Positions 9,497 to 17,577 of a DNA stretch of 64,000 bases are shown here, piece after piece. The notes below the pieces were generated by a model. It had not been told where the DNA came from. It saw only the letters and a program-made list of their open reading frames with translations, and ran no database searches. A program made the translations under genes and the position numbers. The DNA comes from KBS-96 sp964247975 (GTDB taxonomy: Bacteria > Acidobacteriota > Terriglobia > Bryobacterales > Bryobacteraceae): the NCBI GenBank assembly GCA_964247975.1, contig CAXTWH010000005.1:62001-126000 (forward strand), in the 5' to 3' direction. Position 1 is the stretch's first letter. Each line of letters opens with the position of its first letter.

Positions 9497-9772
9497 TTAC
9501 CAGCGCAGAGTACCGGTGCGGGGTGCCTCCGCCGGGTTCGGCAAATAAATGGTGCGGCAGTGTTCGCAGCGGTATAATTCGGCATCGGGACCAAACCTCT
9601 CTAACGCTTCACCGTTGCGGGGAAACCATCGCTTCAAATGACCACCGCAAAGTTTGCCTTTGGAATTCCGCTCGTTGCAGGCCCGCATGCGCCACAGCCG
9701 TTGTTTTACTTTAGTGCCGCTAGGCAGAACGTATAAAAGATTGTCGGCGATAACGGGCGCAACAGGATCCAC
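9497..9772 (-). CDS. Small zinc-ribbon-like protein
   Basis: A 91-residue protein with four cysteines that can bind one metal: C32 and C42 (ACNERNSKGKLCGG), then C69 and C72 (YRCEHCRTIY). Basic residues lie between them. The layout suggests a small zinc finger with a nucleic-acid or protein-binding role, but no family name is known to me. The GTG at 9772 directly follows an in-frame TGA, so it is the earliest possible start. A shorter start at the internal ATG (MRACNERN) cannot be excluded, since no strong ribosome site is visible for either. It lies between a response-regulator gene and a secreted-protein gene on the same strand. Confidence 0.6.
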   Translation of the reverse strand: MDPVAPVIADNLLYVLPSGTKVKQRLWRMRACNERNSKGKLCGGHLKRWFPRNGEALERFGPDAELYRCEHCRTIYLPNPAEAPRTGTLRW

Positions 9773-9828
9773 TCACACCAGGATATCGCTTCCCGATACC
9801 CAGAGGAGCAGGAATAAGACCGTCCGAG

Positions 9829-10551
9829 TTAACCGGCGACGGCAGAGATCTTTTCGGTTTGTTCCTGGGCTACGTTTTCGTTGAAACTATAGCCGAAGCC
9901 GCGCACGGACCGGATCAGGGCCGGGCTGGTGGCATCTGTTTCAATCTTCTGGCGCAAGCGAAGAATGTACACGTCCACTGTGCGATCGGTTACGGCGCGA
10001 TCATGCCCCCAAACCGCATCAAGCAGTTGTTCACGGCTGAACACTACGCCGGGGCGGCTCATCAAGAATTCCAACAAACGAAACTCGGTAGCCGTTAGGG
10101 ACAAAGCTTCGTTGTTCAACCGAACACGGCAACTGCTGCGGTCCAACTCCAGTTTGCCGGCTTTCAAAATGCGGGAAGCAGTCTGCTGGCCGCGAAATTG
10201 AATTTTAATGCGGGCGATCAGTTCGCGGATAAAGAACGGCTTCACGATGTAATCGTTCGCGCCTAGTTCCAAGCCAACAATGCGGTCAGTTTCGGAAGCG
10301 CGGGCCGTTAGAAAGATGACCGGAATATGGGCTAATTCCGGGTGCATACGGATGCCTTTGCAAATATCGAGGCCATCAGAATCCGGCAGCATGATATCGA
10401 GCAGAATCAAGTCAGGCCGTTCGCGCCGGCAAAGCTCAATCGCGCCCCGTCCGGTTTGTGAGCCAACCATGACAAAACCTTCTTTTTCCAGGTTGTATTT
10501 CAGCAAAGCATACAAATCTGCATCATCTTCGATAAGAACGATTTTTTTCAT
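9829..10551 (-). CDS. OmpR/PhoB-family response regulator
   Basis: A 240-residue two-component regulator. The receiver domain spans about residues 1-120, with acidic pocket residues in IEDD, phosphoacceptor Asp52 in LLDIMLPD, switch Thr in IFLTARA and Lys in DYIVKPF. The C-terminal winged helix (about 140-230) contains LTATEFRLLEFLMSRPG and VDVYILRLRQKIE, the PhoB-type DNA-binding pattern. The open frame extends upstream to 10710, but the family N-terminus MKKIVLIEDD places the start at 10551. No sensor kinase is adjacent, so it is an orphan here. It is divergent from the quinone oxidoreductase gene across about 150 bases. Confidence 0.92.
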   Translation of the reverse strand: MKKIVLIEDDADLYALLKYNLEKEGFVMVGSQTGRGAIELCRRERPDLILLDIMLPDSDGLDICKGIRMHPELAHIPVIFLTARASETDRIVGLELGANDYIVKPFFIRELIARIKIQFRGQQTASRILKAGKLELDRSSCRVRLNNEALSLTATEFRLLEFLMSRPGVVFSREQLLDAVWGHDRAVTDRTVDVYILRLRQKIETDATSPALIRSVRGFGYSFNENVAQEQTEKISAVAG

Positions 10552-10708
10552 AACCAGGTCTTTACGTTTGTAACAATCCCTCAATGACACTTTAACCTGC
10601 TGATTGTTACAAAAAAATGAAGTCCTAGCACCAGAACAGTCACAAGGCAATTTTGAGTAAGAAATATACAATAACTGGAGCATGGAAAATAAAACGCTTC
10701 TGCAAACC

Positions 10709-11686
10709 ATGAAGTTTGTTGACGTGATACAGTGCGGCGGCCCGGAAGCGTTGCAGATGAAGGAGATGCGCGTTCCCGAGCCGGGGAAGCAGCAGGTTTT
10801 GATTCAGGTGCTGGCTGCCGGGGTGAATCGACCCGATCTTTTGCAGCGCGAAGGACTTTATCCTGCGCCGCCCGGAGCTTCGTCCGTTCTGGGTTTGGAA
10901 GTAGCGGGAATCGTGGCGGCTGCAGGGCCGTATTCACGCTGGAAAACAGGAGAACGCGTTTGCGCTTTAACGTCCGGCGGCGGTTACGCGGAATACTGCC
11001 TTGCCCCGGATGCGCAGTGCCTACCGCTTCCTGAGGGCTTGAGTTTTGAGGAAAGCGCTGGAATACCGGAGACTTTTTTCACGGTTTGGGCCAATGTATT
11101 TCAACTGGGAAGATTGCAGCCCGGCGAACGATTATTGGTGCATGGCGGCACCAGCGGAATTGGCACAACGGCCATTCAGCTTGCCCATGCTCTCGGGGCA
11201 ACCGTTTACGCCACCGCTGGCACGGGGGCAAAATGCCAAGCCTGCCGAAATCTGGGGGCGGAAAACGCGGTTAACTATAAGACCGAAGATTTTGTGCGCG
11301 AGATACAGCGATGGACGAACCAAGTCGGCGTCGATGTGGTGCTGGACATGGTGGGCGCTTCGTACGCGGCAAAAAACCTTGAATGTCTGGCGCCGCATGG
11401 CCGCTTAGTGCAGGTAGCCGTTCAACAAGGCGCGGAGGCTACCATAAACCTGGCCAAGATTATGCATAAGCGGCTAACCATTACGGGGTCCACCATGCGG
11501 CCTCGGTCAGTCGAAGAAAAAGGCGGAATCGCGCGCGAGCTACAGGAAAAAGTCTGGCCGCTGCTTGAATCGCAGCGAGTGAAAGTGCTAGTGGATCGCG
11601 TGTTTGCTTTGAAAGAAGCCGCTCAGTCTCATCGTTATATGGAGCGAGGCCAGCATATCGGGAAAATTATCTTGAAAGTGGGCTGA
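10709..11686 (+). CDS. NAD(P)H:quinone oxidoreductase, zinc-free MDR family (PIG3/Qor-like)
   Basis: A 325-residue cytosolic enzyme of the medium-chain dehydrogenase/reductase superfamily that likely reduces quinones with NADPH. The GroES-like half includes GVNRPDLLQREGLYPAPPG, a typical PIG3 signature. The nucleotide-binding half has LVHGGTSGIGTTAIQLA (the GxSGxG-type loop). The structural and catalytic zinc cysteines of alcohol dehydrogenases are absent, as expected. An in-frame ATG at 10682 lies only one base after a GGAG and would add nine residues. The ATG at 10709 gives the family start MKFVDVIQCGGPEALQ. Its last 20 bases overlap the convergent DUF1622 gene. Confidence 0.88.
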   Translation: MKFVDVIQCGGPEALQMKEMRVPEPGKQQVLIQVLAAGVNRPDLLQREGLYPAPPGASSVLGLEVAGIVAAAGPYSRWKTGERVCALTSGGGYAEYCLAPDAQCLPLPEGLSFEESAGIPETFFTVWANVFQLGRLQPGERLLVHGGTSGIGTTAIQLAHALGATVYATAGTGAKCQACRNLGAENAVNYKTEDFVREIQRWTNQVGVDVVLDMVGASYAAKNLECLAPHGRLVQVAVQQGAEATINLAKIMHKRLTITGSTMRPRSVEEKGGIARELQEKVWPLLESQRVKVLVDRVFALKEAAQSHRYMERGQHIGKIILKVG

Positions 11687-11996
11687 GAATCGCATTCCGA
11701 TTCAGAACGCGCTGTTGTTCATAAGCAAAAACTTTCTTCAGCACCGTGCGCAGCGAGAAAACAAACGCGAACATGCCAATCTGCGGCCAGCTTTGCAAAG
11801 CTAAAGCTTTCAACAATGTGCCCGCGGTGCTGAACGACAAGGCAGTTAATACGCCTTCAGCCAGAATGAACTTGGCTTGGTCAATGCCTGCTTTTTGCAG
11901 TATTCTCCAGATTGCCCAGAGCGCATGAAACGCGATCGTCAAAGCTGCGCACACTTCCACAGCGGCCGCGCCTAGTAGAACAATTGATCCGGGCAT
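11667..11996 (-). CDS. DUF1622-like membrane protein
   Basis: A 109-residue protein with two or three membrane segments (VLLGAAAVEVCAALTIAFHA; VLTALSFSTAGTLLKALAL; IGMFAFVFSLRTVLKKVFAYE). The pattern E-x-L-T-A-L-x-F...A-F-x-x-x-L-R-T-x-L matches the preceding DUF1622 protein, so the two look like a tandem pair that has diverged. Function of the family is unknown. It begins 21 bases after its neighbour, with an AGG four bases before the ATG, and its end overlaps the quinone oxidoreductase gene tail to tail. Confidence 0.75.
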   Translation of the reverse strand: MPGSIVLLGAAAVEVCAALTIAFHALWAIWRILQKAGIDQAKFILAEGVLTALSFSTAGTLLKALALQSWPQIGMFAFVFSLRTVLKKVFAYEQQRVLNRNAILSPLSR

Positions 11997-12017
11997 AACC
12001 TAAGTGAAAGTGACCGC

Positions 12018-12431
12018 TCAACGCGCCTGGCTGCGCAGCGAACTGGCTTGCGGTCCAACAACGCGATTTTCCGCGCGTTTCTGTTCCGAAGTAGATTCCT
12101 GCTCAATTTCTTTTTCCAGGAAATAGTTCAAGGCAGTGCGCAGAGCTGCGATGGCGGCCAGCTTGCCGATGTCGTTCCAGGTGGGAGTAACGGCAGTATT
12201 CAGCACATCGGCGGCCAGCTCAAACTCCAAGGCAACCGCCAACCAGCGACCCAGAGTCAACCGCACTTCGTTCTTCTGTTCCGGCGTGGCGTTTCTGCGT
12301 AGAAATATTACCAGCGACTTTATTGTTGCTTCCAGCGCTGCGATGCCGATAATCAGAGCCGCCGCAAATTCCACTCCACGCGCCAGATATTGTATGACTT
12401 CCTTGGCTTGCGCTAACAATCCCGTTTCCAT
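12018..12431 (-). CDS. DUF1622 family membrane protein
   Basis: A 137-residue inner-membrane protein of unknown function. The first helix is VEFAAALIIGIAALEATIKSLVIFL. After a short polar stretch comes the family core LTLGRWLAVALEFELAADVLNTA, followed by TPTWNDIGKLAAIAALRTALNYFLEKEIE. The C-terminal tail is charged and polar. The open frame reaches back to 12554 and overlaps the HNH gene, but the family start and the position of the HNH stop favour the ATG at 12431. It probably forms an operon with the HNH protein upstream and the second DUF1622 gene downstream. Confidence 0.85.
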   Translation of the reverse strand: METGLLAQAKEVIQYLARGVEFAAALIIGIAALEATIKSLVIFLRRNATPEQKNEVRLTLGRWLAVALEFELAADVLNTAVTPTWNDIGKLAAIAALRTALNYFLEKEIEQESTSEQKRAENRVVGPQASSLRSQAR

Positions 12432-12499
12432 GCTGATCCATAGACTCCCGCGTGTTGCGGTTAGTTCTCGGAATATTTCTCTGTTCTCCCAATACTCTT

Positions 12500-12880
12500 T
12501 TAGCGCCGCTTGCGGGACAGCACGTGCAGCCCCGGCGGTCGGGTGGAAACCCAACTGACGAATTTGGCAATTTCAGGATGCGCTTGCAGTTGTTCCAGCG
12601 TGTTGTAGTTGGCTGCCAGTTCTTTTTCCGACAACACGCTATGAATAAATTTGTGGCAGGCACGGCAAAGCATTGCGATGCGCCCTGTTAATTCGTCCGG
12701 CTCAAATTCCCTTTGCGTGCGTCCCTTTCGGTGGCGGGCGCGGGGAATCAAATGATGGCGCGTGAGTTCCAAGCCTGCCCGCTGGCATAGCTCGCAGTGC
12801 GTTTCCGTTTCAGCCACACTTCTTTGATGCACAAAGCAAGCAGTGTGCCGAAGAAAAATCAGATCTAGGCGAACGCGCAC
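12500..12880 (-). CDS. HNH endonuclease family protein
   Basis: A 126-residue protein with the compact HNH nuclease fold. C29 and C32 (CELCQR) pair with C72 and C75 (CRACHKFIH) as structural zinc ligands. HH at 42-43 (LTRHHLIPRARH) supplies the catalytic histidine, and the third conserved segment is CHKFIHSVLSEKELAANYNT. Close relatives are widespread stand-alone housekeeping HNH proteins with no proven role. The GTG at 12880 has an AAGGGA about ten bases upstream; a GTG 16 codons later is an alternative. It is divergent from the dehydratase gene and leads the two DUF1622 genes. Confidence 0.8.
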   Translation of the reverse strand: MRVRLDLIFLRHTACFVHQRSVAETETHCELCQRAGLELTRHHLIPRARHRKGRTQREFEPDELTGRIAMLCRACHKFIHSVLSEKELAANYNTLEQLQAHPEIAKFVSWVSTRPPGLHVLSRKRR

Positions 12881-12965
12881 AAAAGCGGAATCCCTTGCTG
12901 TTTGCTTTCGCGTTATATCGTAGAAGCATCAGGGTTTCGTTAAAACCGGGAAGGATTCCAATTCC

Positions 12966-14507
12966 ATGCTTTACGATATTCAGCCAGCCGCGAATGCCGC
13001 GAATGCCGCCATCGTTTTAAATTCTCAGGACAATGTTGCCGTGGCGCGAGTGGCGCTCAGCGCCGGTCAACTGCTGGAGGTCCATGAGAAAACATTTACC
13101 GTAAAACAAGCCATTCCCGCCGGTCACAAAGTAGCCACGGCTGGTGTTTCCGACGGCGCGCCGATTCGCCGCTATGGCGAAGTGATCGGGTTCGCTGTCG
13201 GGAACATCGTTCCGGGTGAACACGTTCACGTTCACAACGTAGCCTTCGCGGAACTGGACAACAATCATTTTGAGCTTGTGGCGCAGCGTTCGCCGCAGAG
13301 TCATCAATCGACGGAATCGTTTCTCGGCTTTAGGCGCGAAGACGGGCGGGTCGGCACCCGCAACTATATTGCGGTTGTCGCAGCCAGCAACTGCGCGGCG
13401 CACACTTCGGAACTGATTGCGGCCAGCTTTGCCGATTTTGCGCTGCCCGACAACGTAGACGGCATTGTGGCGTTTCCGCACGGCGAAGGTTGCGGCATGG
13501 CGATCGGGCCGGACAGCCAGCAGTTGCAGCGAACGCTCGAAGGGGTTCTCACTCATCCTAATGTTGCGGCCGCCGTGATTCTCGGCTTAGGCTGCGAAGT
13601 GAATCAGATCGACCATTACCTGGGGCGCAGCGGCGGCTCTTACATTCCGCCGGAAGGGCTGATAGGTTTAACCCTCCAGGAATCCGGCGGCACCCGTTCA
13701 GCGGTGGAGGCCGCTCGCCAGCAGATTAAACGGTTAATTGATGTGGCTGCTTCCCGGAAACGCACGGAACAACCAGCTTCAGCGCTTTCCCTGGGATTGA
13801 ACTGCGGCGGTTCGGATTCATTTTCCGGCATCACGGCCAATCCGGCGCTTGGTTTTTGCAGCGATCTGCTGGTGGAACAAGGCGGAACAGTGGTGCTGGC
13901 GGAAACCACGGAAATTTTTGGAGCCGAACATCTATTACTGCGCCGCTCGCGCAACGAAGCGGTAGCGGAGAAACTGCTGAATTGCGTCAACGGCTATAAA
14001 AATTATCTGCGGCAGTTCGGCGGCAGCTTCGATGACAACCCTTCGCCGGGCAACAAGGCCGGCGGTCTAACCAACATTCTGGAGAAATCTTTAGGCGCAG
14101 TAGCAAAAGCCGGCACGTCCACGTTGGAAGATGTTGTGGATTATGCCGAACGCATCCACTCGCACGGGTTTGTGTTCATGAACACGCCCGGCTACGACCC
14201 GGTTTCATTAACGGGCTTGGCCGCAGGCGGAGTGAACTTGATTGCGTTCACCACCGGGCGCGGCAGCGCGATCGGTTTTCCCACCATTCCCGTGTTGAAG
14301 ATCGCCAGCAATTCAGCCACTTACCGGCGCATGACGGACAACATGGACATCAACGCCGGGATAATTGCCGATGGAGAAGGAACTGTGGAACAAGTCGGGC
14401 GCGAAATTTTCCATAAGCTGCTGCGAGTGGCTTCCGGCGAGCGGACACAAGCGGAAACTCTGGGCCACCATGAATTTGTGCCCTGGCGTATTGGCCCGGT
14501 CATGTAA
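12966..14507 (+). CDS. Altronate/galactarate dehydratase family enzyme (UxaA/GarD-like)
   Basis: A 513-residue iron-dependent sugar-acid dehydratase. The N-terminal 100 residues form an SAF domain (NVAVARVALSAGQLLEV). The large C-terminal GD_AH region includes FLGFRREDGRVGTRNY, FPHGEGCGMAIG, GLGCEVNQ, SLGLNCGGSDSFSGITANPALG and ETTEIFGAEHLL, all hallmark blocks of D-altronate and D-galactarate dehydratases. Length fits UxaA. No sugar-acid aldolase, oxidoreductase or transporter lies next to it, so the substrate cannot be chosen from context. A GGAAGGA lies ten bases before the ATG. Only four bases separate its stop from the next gene, so the two are co-transcribed. Confidence 0.9.
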   Translation: MLYDIQPAANAANAAIVLNSQDNVAVARVALSAGQLLEVHEKTFTVKQAIPAGHKVATAGVSDGAPIRRYGEVIGFAVGNIVPGEHVHVHNVAFAELDNNHFELVAQRSPQSHQSTESFLGFRREDGRVGTRNYIAVVAASNCAAHTSELIAASFADFALPDNVDGIVAFPHGEGCGMAIGPDSQQLQRTLEGVLTHPNVAAAVILGLGCEVNQIDHYLGRSGGSYIPPEGLIGLTLQESGGTRSAVEAARQQIKRLIDVAASRKRTEQPASALSLGLNCGGSDSFSGITANPALGFCSDLLVEQGGTVVLAETTEIFGAEHLLLRRSRNEAVAEKLLNCVNGYKNYLRQFGGSFDDNPSPGNKAGGLTNILEKSLGAVAKAGTSTLEDVVDYAERIHSHGFVFMNTPGYDPVSLTGLAAGGVNLIAFTTGRGSAIGFPTIPVLKIASNSATYRRMTDNMDINAGIIADGEGTVEQVGREIFHKLLRVASGERTQAETLGHHEFVPWRIGPVM

Positions 14508-14511
14508 CTGG

Positions 14512-15249
14512 ATGCAAAACCCTTGGTTACAGTGGTGGACGGATAGCGTTTCCCTAATTCACCAAACCACCTTTCCCCGGCTTTTGGTGGCAATGCTGAT
14601 GGGCGTGCTCGTCGGCGTGGAACGCCAATGGCGGCAGCGCGCGGCGGGATTGCGCACTACAACGCTGGTTTGTTTCGGAGCCGCTGCTTTTGTGGATCTG
14701 GGCGCGACCATCGGCGGACCGAACAGCACCGGCGTAATTGCGTACGTTGTTTCCGGCGTGGGTTTTCTCGGCGCGGGAGCCATTATTAAAGACGGCGCGA
14801 GCATTCGCGGCTTAAACACAGCGGCGACCGTTTGGTGTGCGGCAGCGGTGGGGGCTTGCGCAGGTGCGGGCGAACTGCTCGATTCCGTTTTTATTGGTTT
14901 CTGTTTATTGAGCATCAATCTGGTGTTTCGCCCGTTATCCCGATTTATTGATCGCAGATCGATAACACAAGTGGACACGCCAATGATTTACCGCATTACC
15001 GCAGTTTGTTCCGCGTCCTCGGAAACCGAGGTTAGAGGCAAGCTGCTGCGAGCTATCGCGGAACGGCCTTTACTGTTACGCCAACTGCGGAGCAGGGACA
15101 TTGAGGAAGGCGAGGACGTTTCACTCAATACGGAAGTGGAGTCTTCCACCCGCGACAGCGTTCTGATCGATGAGATTGCCGGAGTGCTTCGATTAGATCA
15201 GAACGTCACGTCAGTACAGATTTCCGAAGGAACGCTGGATTCGGAATAA
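14512..15249 (+). CDS. MgtC/SapB family membrane protein
   Basis: A 245-residue inner-membrane protein. The hallmark is LLVAMLMGVLVGVERQWRQRAAGLRTTTLVCFGAAAFV at residues about 22-58, followed by GVGFLGAGAIIKDGASIRGLNTAATVW. Four hydrophobic helices are followed by a soluble C-terminal domain of about 80 residues (ACT-like, with IEEGEDVSLNTEVES). MgtC relatives are linked to magnesium limitation and control of F-type ATPase, but many environmental members are uncharacterised. The ATG at 14512 lies five bases after the dehydratase stop. An upstream extension of the frame overlaps that gene and is unlikely. Confidence 0.87.
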   Translation: MQNPWLQWWTDSVSLIHQTTFPRLLVAMLMGVLVGVERQWRQRAAGLRTTTLVCFGAAAFVDLGATIGGPNSTGVIAYVVSGVGFLGAGAIIKDGASIRGLNTAATVWCAAAVGACAGAGELLDSVFIGFCLLSINLVFRPLSRFIDRRSITQVDTPMIYRITAVCSASSETEVRGKLLRAIAERPLLLRQLRSRDIEEGEDVSLNTEVESSTRDSVLIDEIAGVLRLDQNVTSVQISEGTLDSE

Positions 15250-15288
15250 TTGTTGTTCGTTGCTTGAGTGAAAATAGAAAAAGCACTT

Positions 15289-15681
15289 ATGAGTTTTCTC
15301 GACAATCTTGAGAACAGTTTAAAAAGCCTGGAGCGGGTGGAGGAACGCGACGGTTCCGCGCACCGGAAACGCGAATCGGAACGGGCAGCGGCTTTGGCGG
15401 TAGCGCCTTGGGCAGAGAAATTAAAAACAAGTTCTTACACGAGCGAATTGATGAACAAGGCAGCGGAAGCCGGTCATCGCCTGCGCGCCAAAATGTATAT
15501 CACCTGGTTGGGCGCAGTTCTGCGCTTTGAGATTCGCGGCCGCAAGCTGGAGTTACGGCCCACTGTTGATGGCGTGCAAGCCGTGTTTCTGGAAGGCATC
15601 GAAGAATTGAAATCGCAAGCGATTGACTTAAACGGCAATCCTGGGGATCTGATCAAGGATTGGCTTGGACAACTGAATTGA
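15289..15681 (+). CDS. Small conserved soluble protein of unknown function
   Basis: A 130-residue cytoplasmic protein beginning MSFLDNLENSLKSLE, an N-terminus I recall from many acidobacterial proteins of unknown role. A charged helical front (residues 1-60, rich in Arg, Glu and Lys) is followed by an alpha/beta part, LRFEIRGRKLELRPTVDGVQAVFLEG. No catalytic motif or membrane segment is visible. An in-frame GTG at 15268 could add seven residues. It sits 39 bases behind the MgtC-like gene and may share its transcript. Confidence 0.65.
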   Translation: MSFLDNLENSLKSLERVEERDGSAHRKRESERAAALAVAPWAEKLKTSSYTSELMNKAAEAGHRLRAKMYITWLGAVLRFEIRGRKLELRPTVDGVQAVFLEGIEELKSQAIDLNGNPGDLIKDWLGQLN

Positions 15682-15737
15682 TCTTCCGCAAAAACAGCGT
15701 ACAATAAACCGCTTTATGCGATTGCGATAATTTTGAA

Positions 15738-17400
15738 GTGGCCGCACTTCCAACTAAGACCAATCGCGTTACTGCAACAGCATTGCTTCAAAAGGGCCTT
15801 CCCCGGGTAGCCAAAATTTTAGCCATACTCGCTCTGCTTGCGTTTGTCGTTTGCGGCGTTTTGTTAGCTCCGCTGCTTGGATTCGAAGATGATGAACTGA
15901 TTTTCGTCAATATTTTCTCCTATCCAAAACAGTTTTCCTGGCTCCCGTTATTCGGCGGTCACGCGATTGCTGTGATGCCGATGAGCTATGTCGGTGCGCT
16001 GAAAAGTTGGCTGTATAGTCCTTTGCTTCTCATAGCGAGTCCGACCATCTGGCTAGTCAGGTTGCCGGCATTACTGCTGGCGACGTTTACCATCGCACTA
16101 TTCGGGCGGATGATGGCGCAAATCGCTGGCTATACCGCAGGTGCGATAGCGATCTGTTTACTGGCAACTGATGTGACGTTTCTGCTGACGGCCACATTCG
16201 ATTGGGGACCGGTGGTAATCCAAAATTTATTGCTGGTCACCAGCCTTTTATTGCTCATCAACTGGTACTGGAAACGAAACGATCGATTACTCTTTTTCGG
16301 CGGTCTTAGCATCGGACTCGCATCCTGGGACAAGGCTCTGTTTTTGTGGCAACTGGGCGGCTTAACGTTCGCCCTCCTTGTGGTTGGATTTCCTGTTTTG
16401 CAGCAAGTTTGAAGCCGCAAACATTTCTGGATTTTGACGCGGGGCATCCTCTTAGGTGCATTCCCCTTAATTGCCACCAATTTTCGCCATCACTTTGCCA
16501 CGTTCAAAGATAACGGGCATTTTACGTTTGCTGAGCTCAGTTCCAAGGCTGTCATCGGCAATCGACGGCCGGCATGCAATTGATTTTTTCCTTGATTTGG
16601 GAACCAACAGCGTCGATCAGATTCAACGGCCTTTGGAAACAGTTGCTATGGTTTTGGTTCACGCGTTGGGATCTGCTCCGTCTCTGTGGCGCTTCTATCC
16701 AGGGCTGATCCTAGTGTTTGTTGGTCTCTGCACTGCCAAGAATACCCTCCGAAAATGGATACTGTTTTTTCTTCTATCCGGTTGTGTCGCCTGGTTCCAA
16801 TCGGCGGTCACTTTGCATGGTGGGAACGTCATTCACCATGCTGTTCTCCTATGGATTAATTGGTATGCCGCTCTTTCTCTGAGCCTCACAGTCTTTGTTC
16901 GTTCACGAGTCCGGTATGGCCGCCCAGTGATGGCGCTCATCGTCGGCCTGTTCTGCCTAAGAGGGCTTCTCGTCATTGGCGCCGATTACGGCGCATTGAT
17001 TGCCCATCTTGGAATCTCACGATGGACGGACGCAGACACCAAGCTGGTGGATCAGCTAGGGAGCGCCCGTATTAGGAGAATCATTGTCGCCGATTGGGGC
17101 ATAAAAAATGTCGTGCTGGTAAGATCTAACAACCGAATTGCTGTTAATAATCAGGGTGTCTCATTGAATCTTGGCATGTTCAACCTGGATGCATTTAGCG
17201 CTTGTTTACCGAAAGAGTGCGTCGTGGTTACCCGTACTCCCGGCAAGAATGTTTTCCCAAACGCTCCTGCCACTCTGGATCAAGGATTCTCAAAATCAGG
17301 GCTACACGCCGCAGAAAAAACGGTTGTATACGACACTCACGGCGTTTCCGCTTTCGAGTTCTTTCACGTTTACCCGAGTTCCAGTGTTAACCCGAAATGA
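15738..17400 (+). pseudogene. Broken GT39-like membrane glycosyltransferase
   Basis: From GTG 15738 the frame encodes a polytopic membrane protein with FEDDELIFVNIF near residue 50, the acidic motif found after the first helix of GT39/ArnT-type transferases. Several hydrophobic helices follow. A TGA at 16410 stops it, yet the same frame continues sensibly (FWILTRGILLGAFPLIATNFRHHFATF) until another stop at 16581. Near 16550 coding switches to the next frame (AIDGRHAIDFFLDLG) and runs to 17400 with more helices and a soluble tail. One in-frame stop plus one frameshift are needed to break a protein of about 553 residues. The intact relative would use a polyprenyl-linked sugar donor at the cell envelope. 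A sequencing error at both points is possible but less likely. Confidence 0.75.
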
Positions 17401-17577
17401 AAAGCAAAGAGTTACTATGCTGTTGTAGATTCGGTTTGATAATTGATGGCGACGAAGGCCAGCCTAGTGTTAACCTACCCGGACGCAGTAATCGCCGCGT
17501 CAACAAAAAAATGAACAGCAGCCTGAAGCGAAAATTGCTACCCTGAAGATGCCTCCCCCAGTTTCGCGTTAGATTGC

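Noticed and set aside
16410..16412. Possible recoding of TGA (selenocysteine or read-through) in the GT39-like gene
   Set aside because: No obvious SECIS element, and a later frame change in the same gene points to decay.
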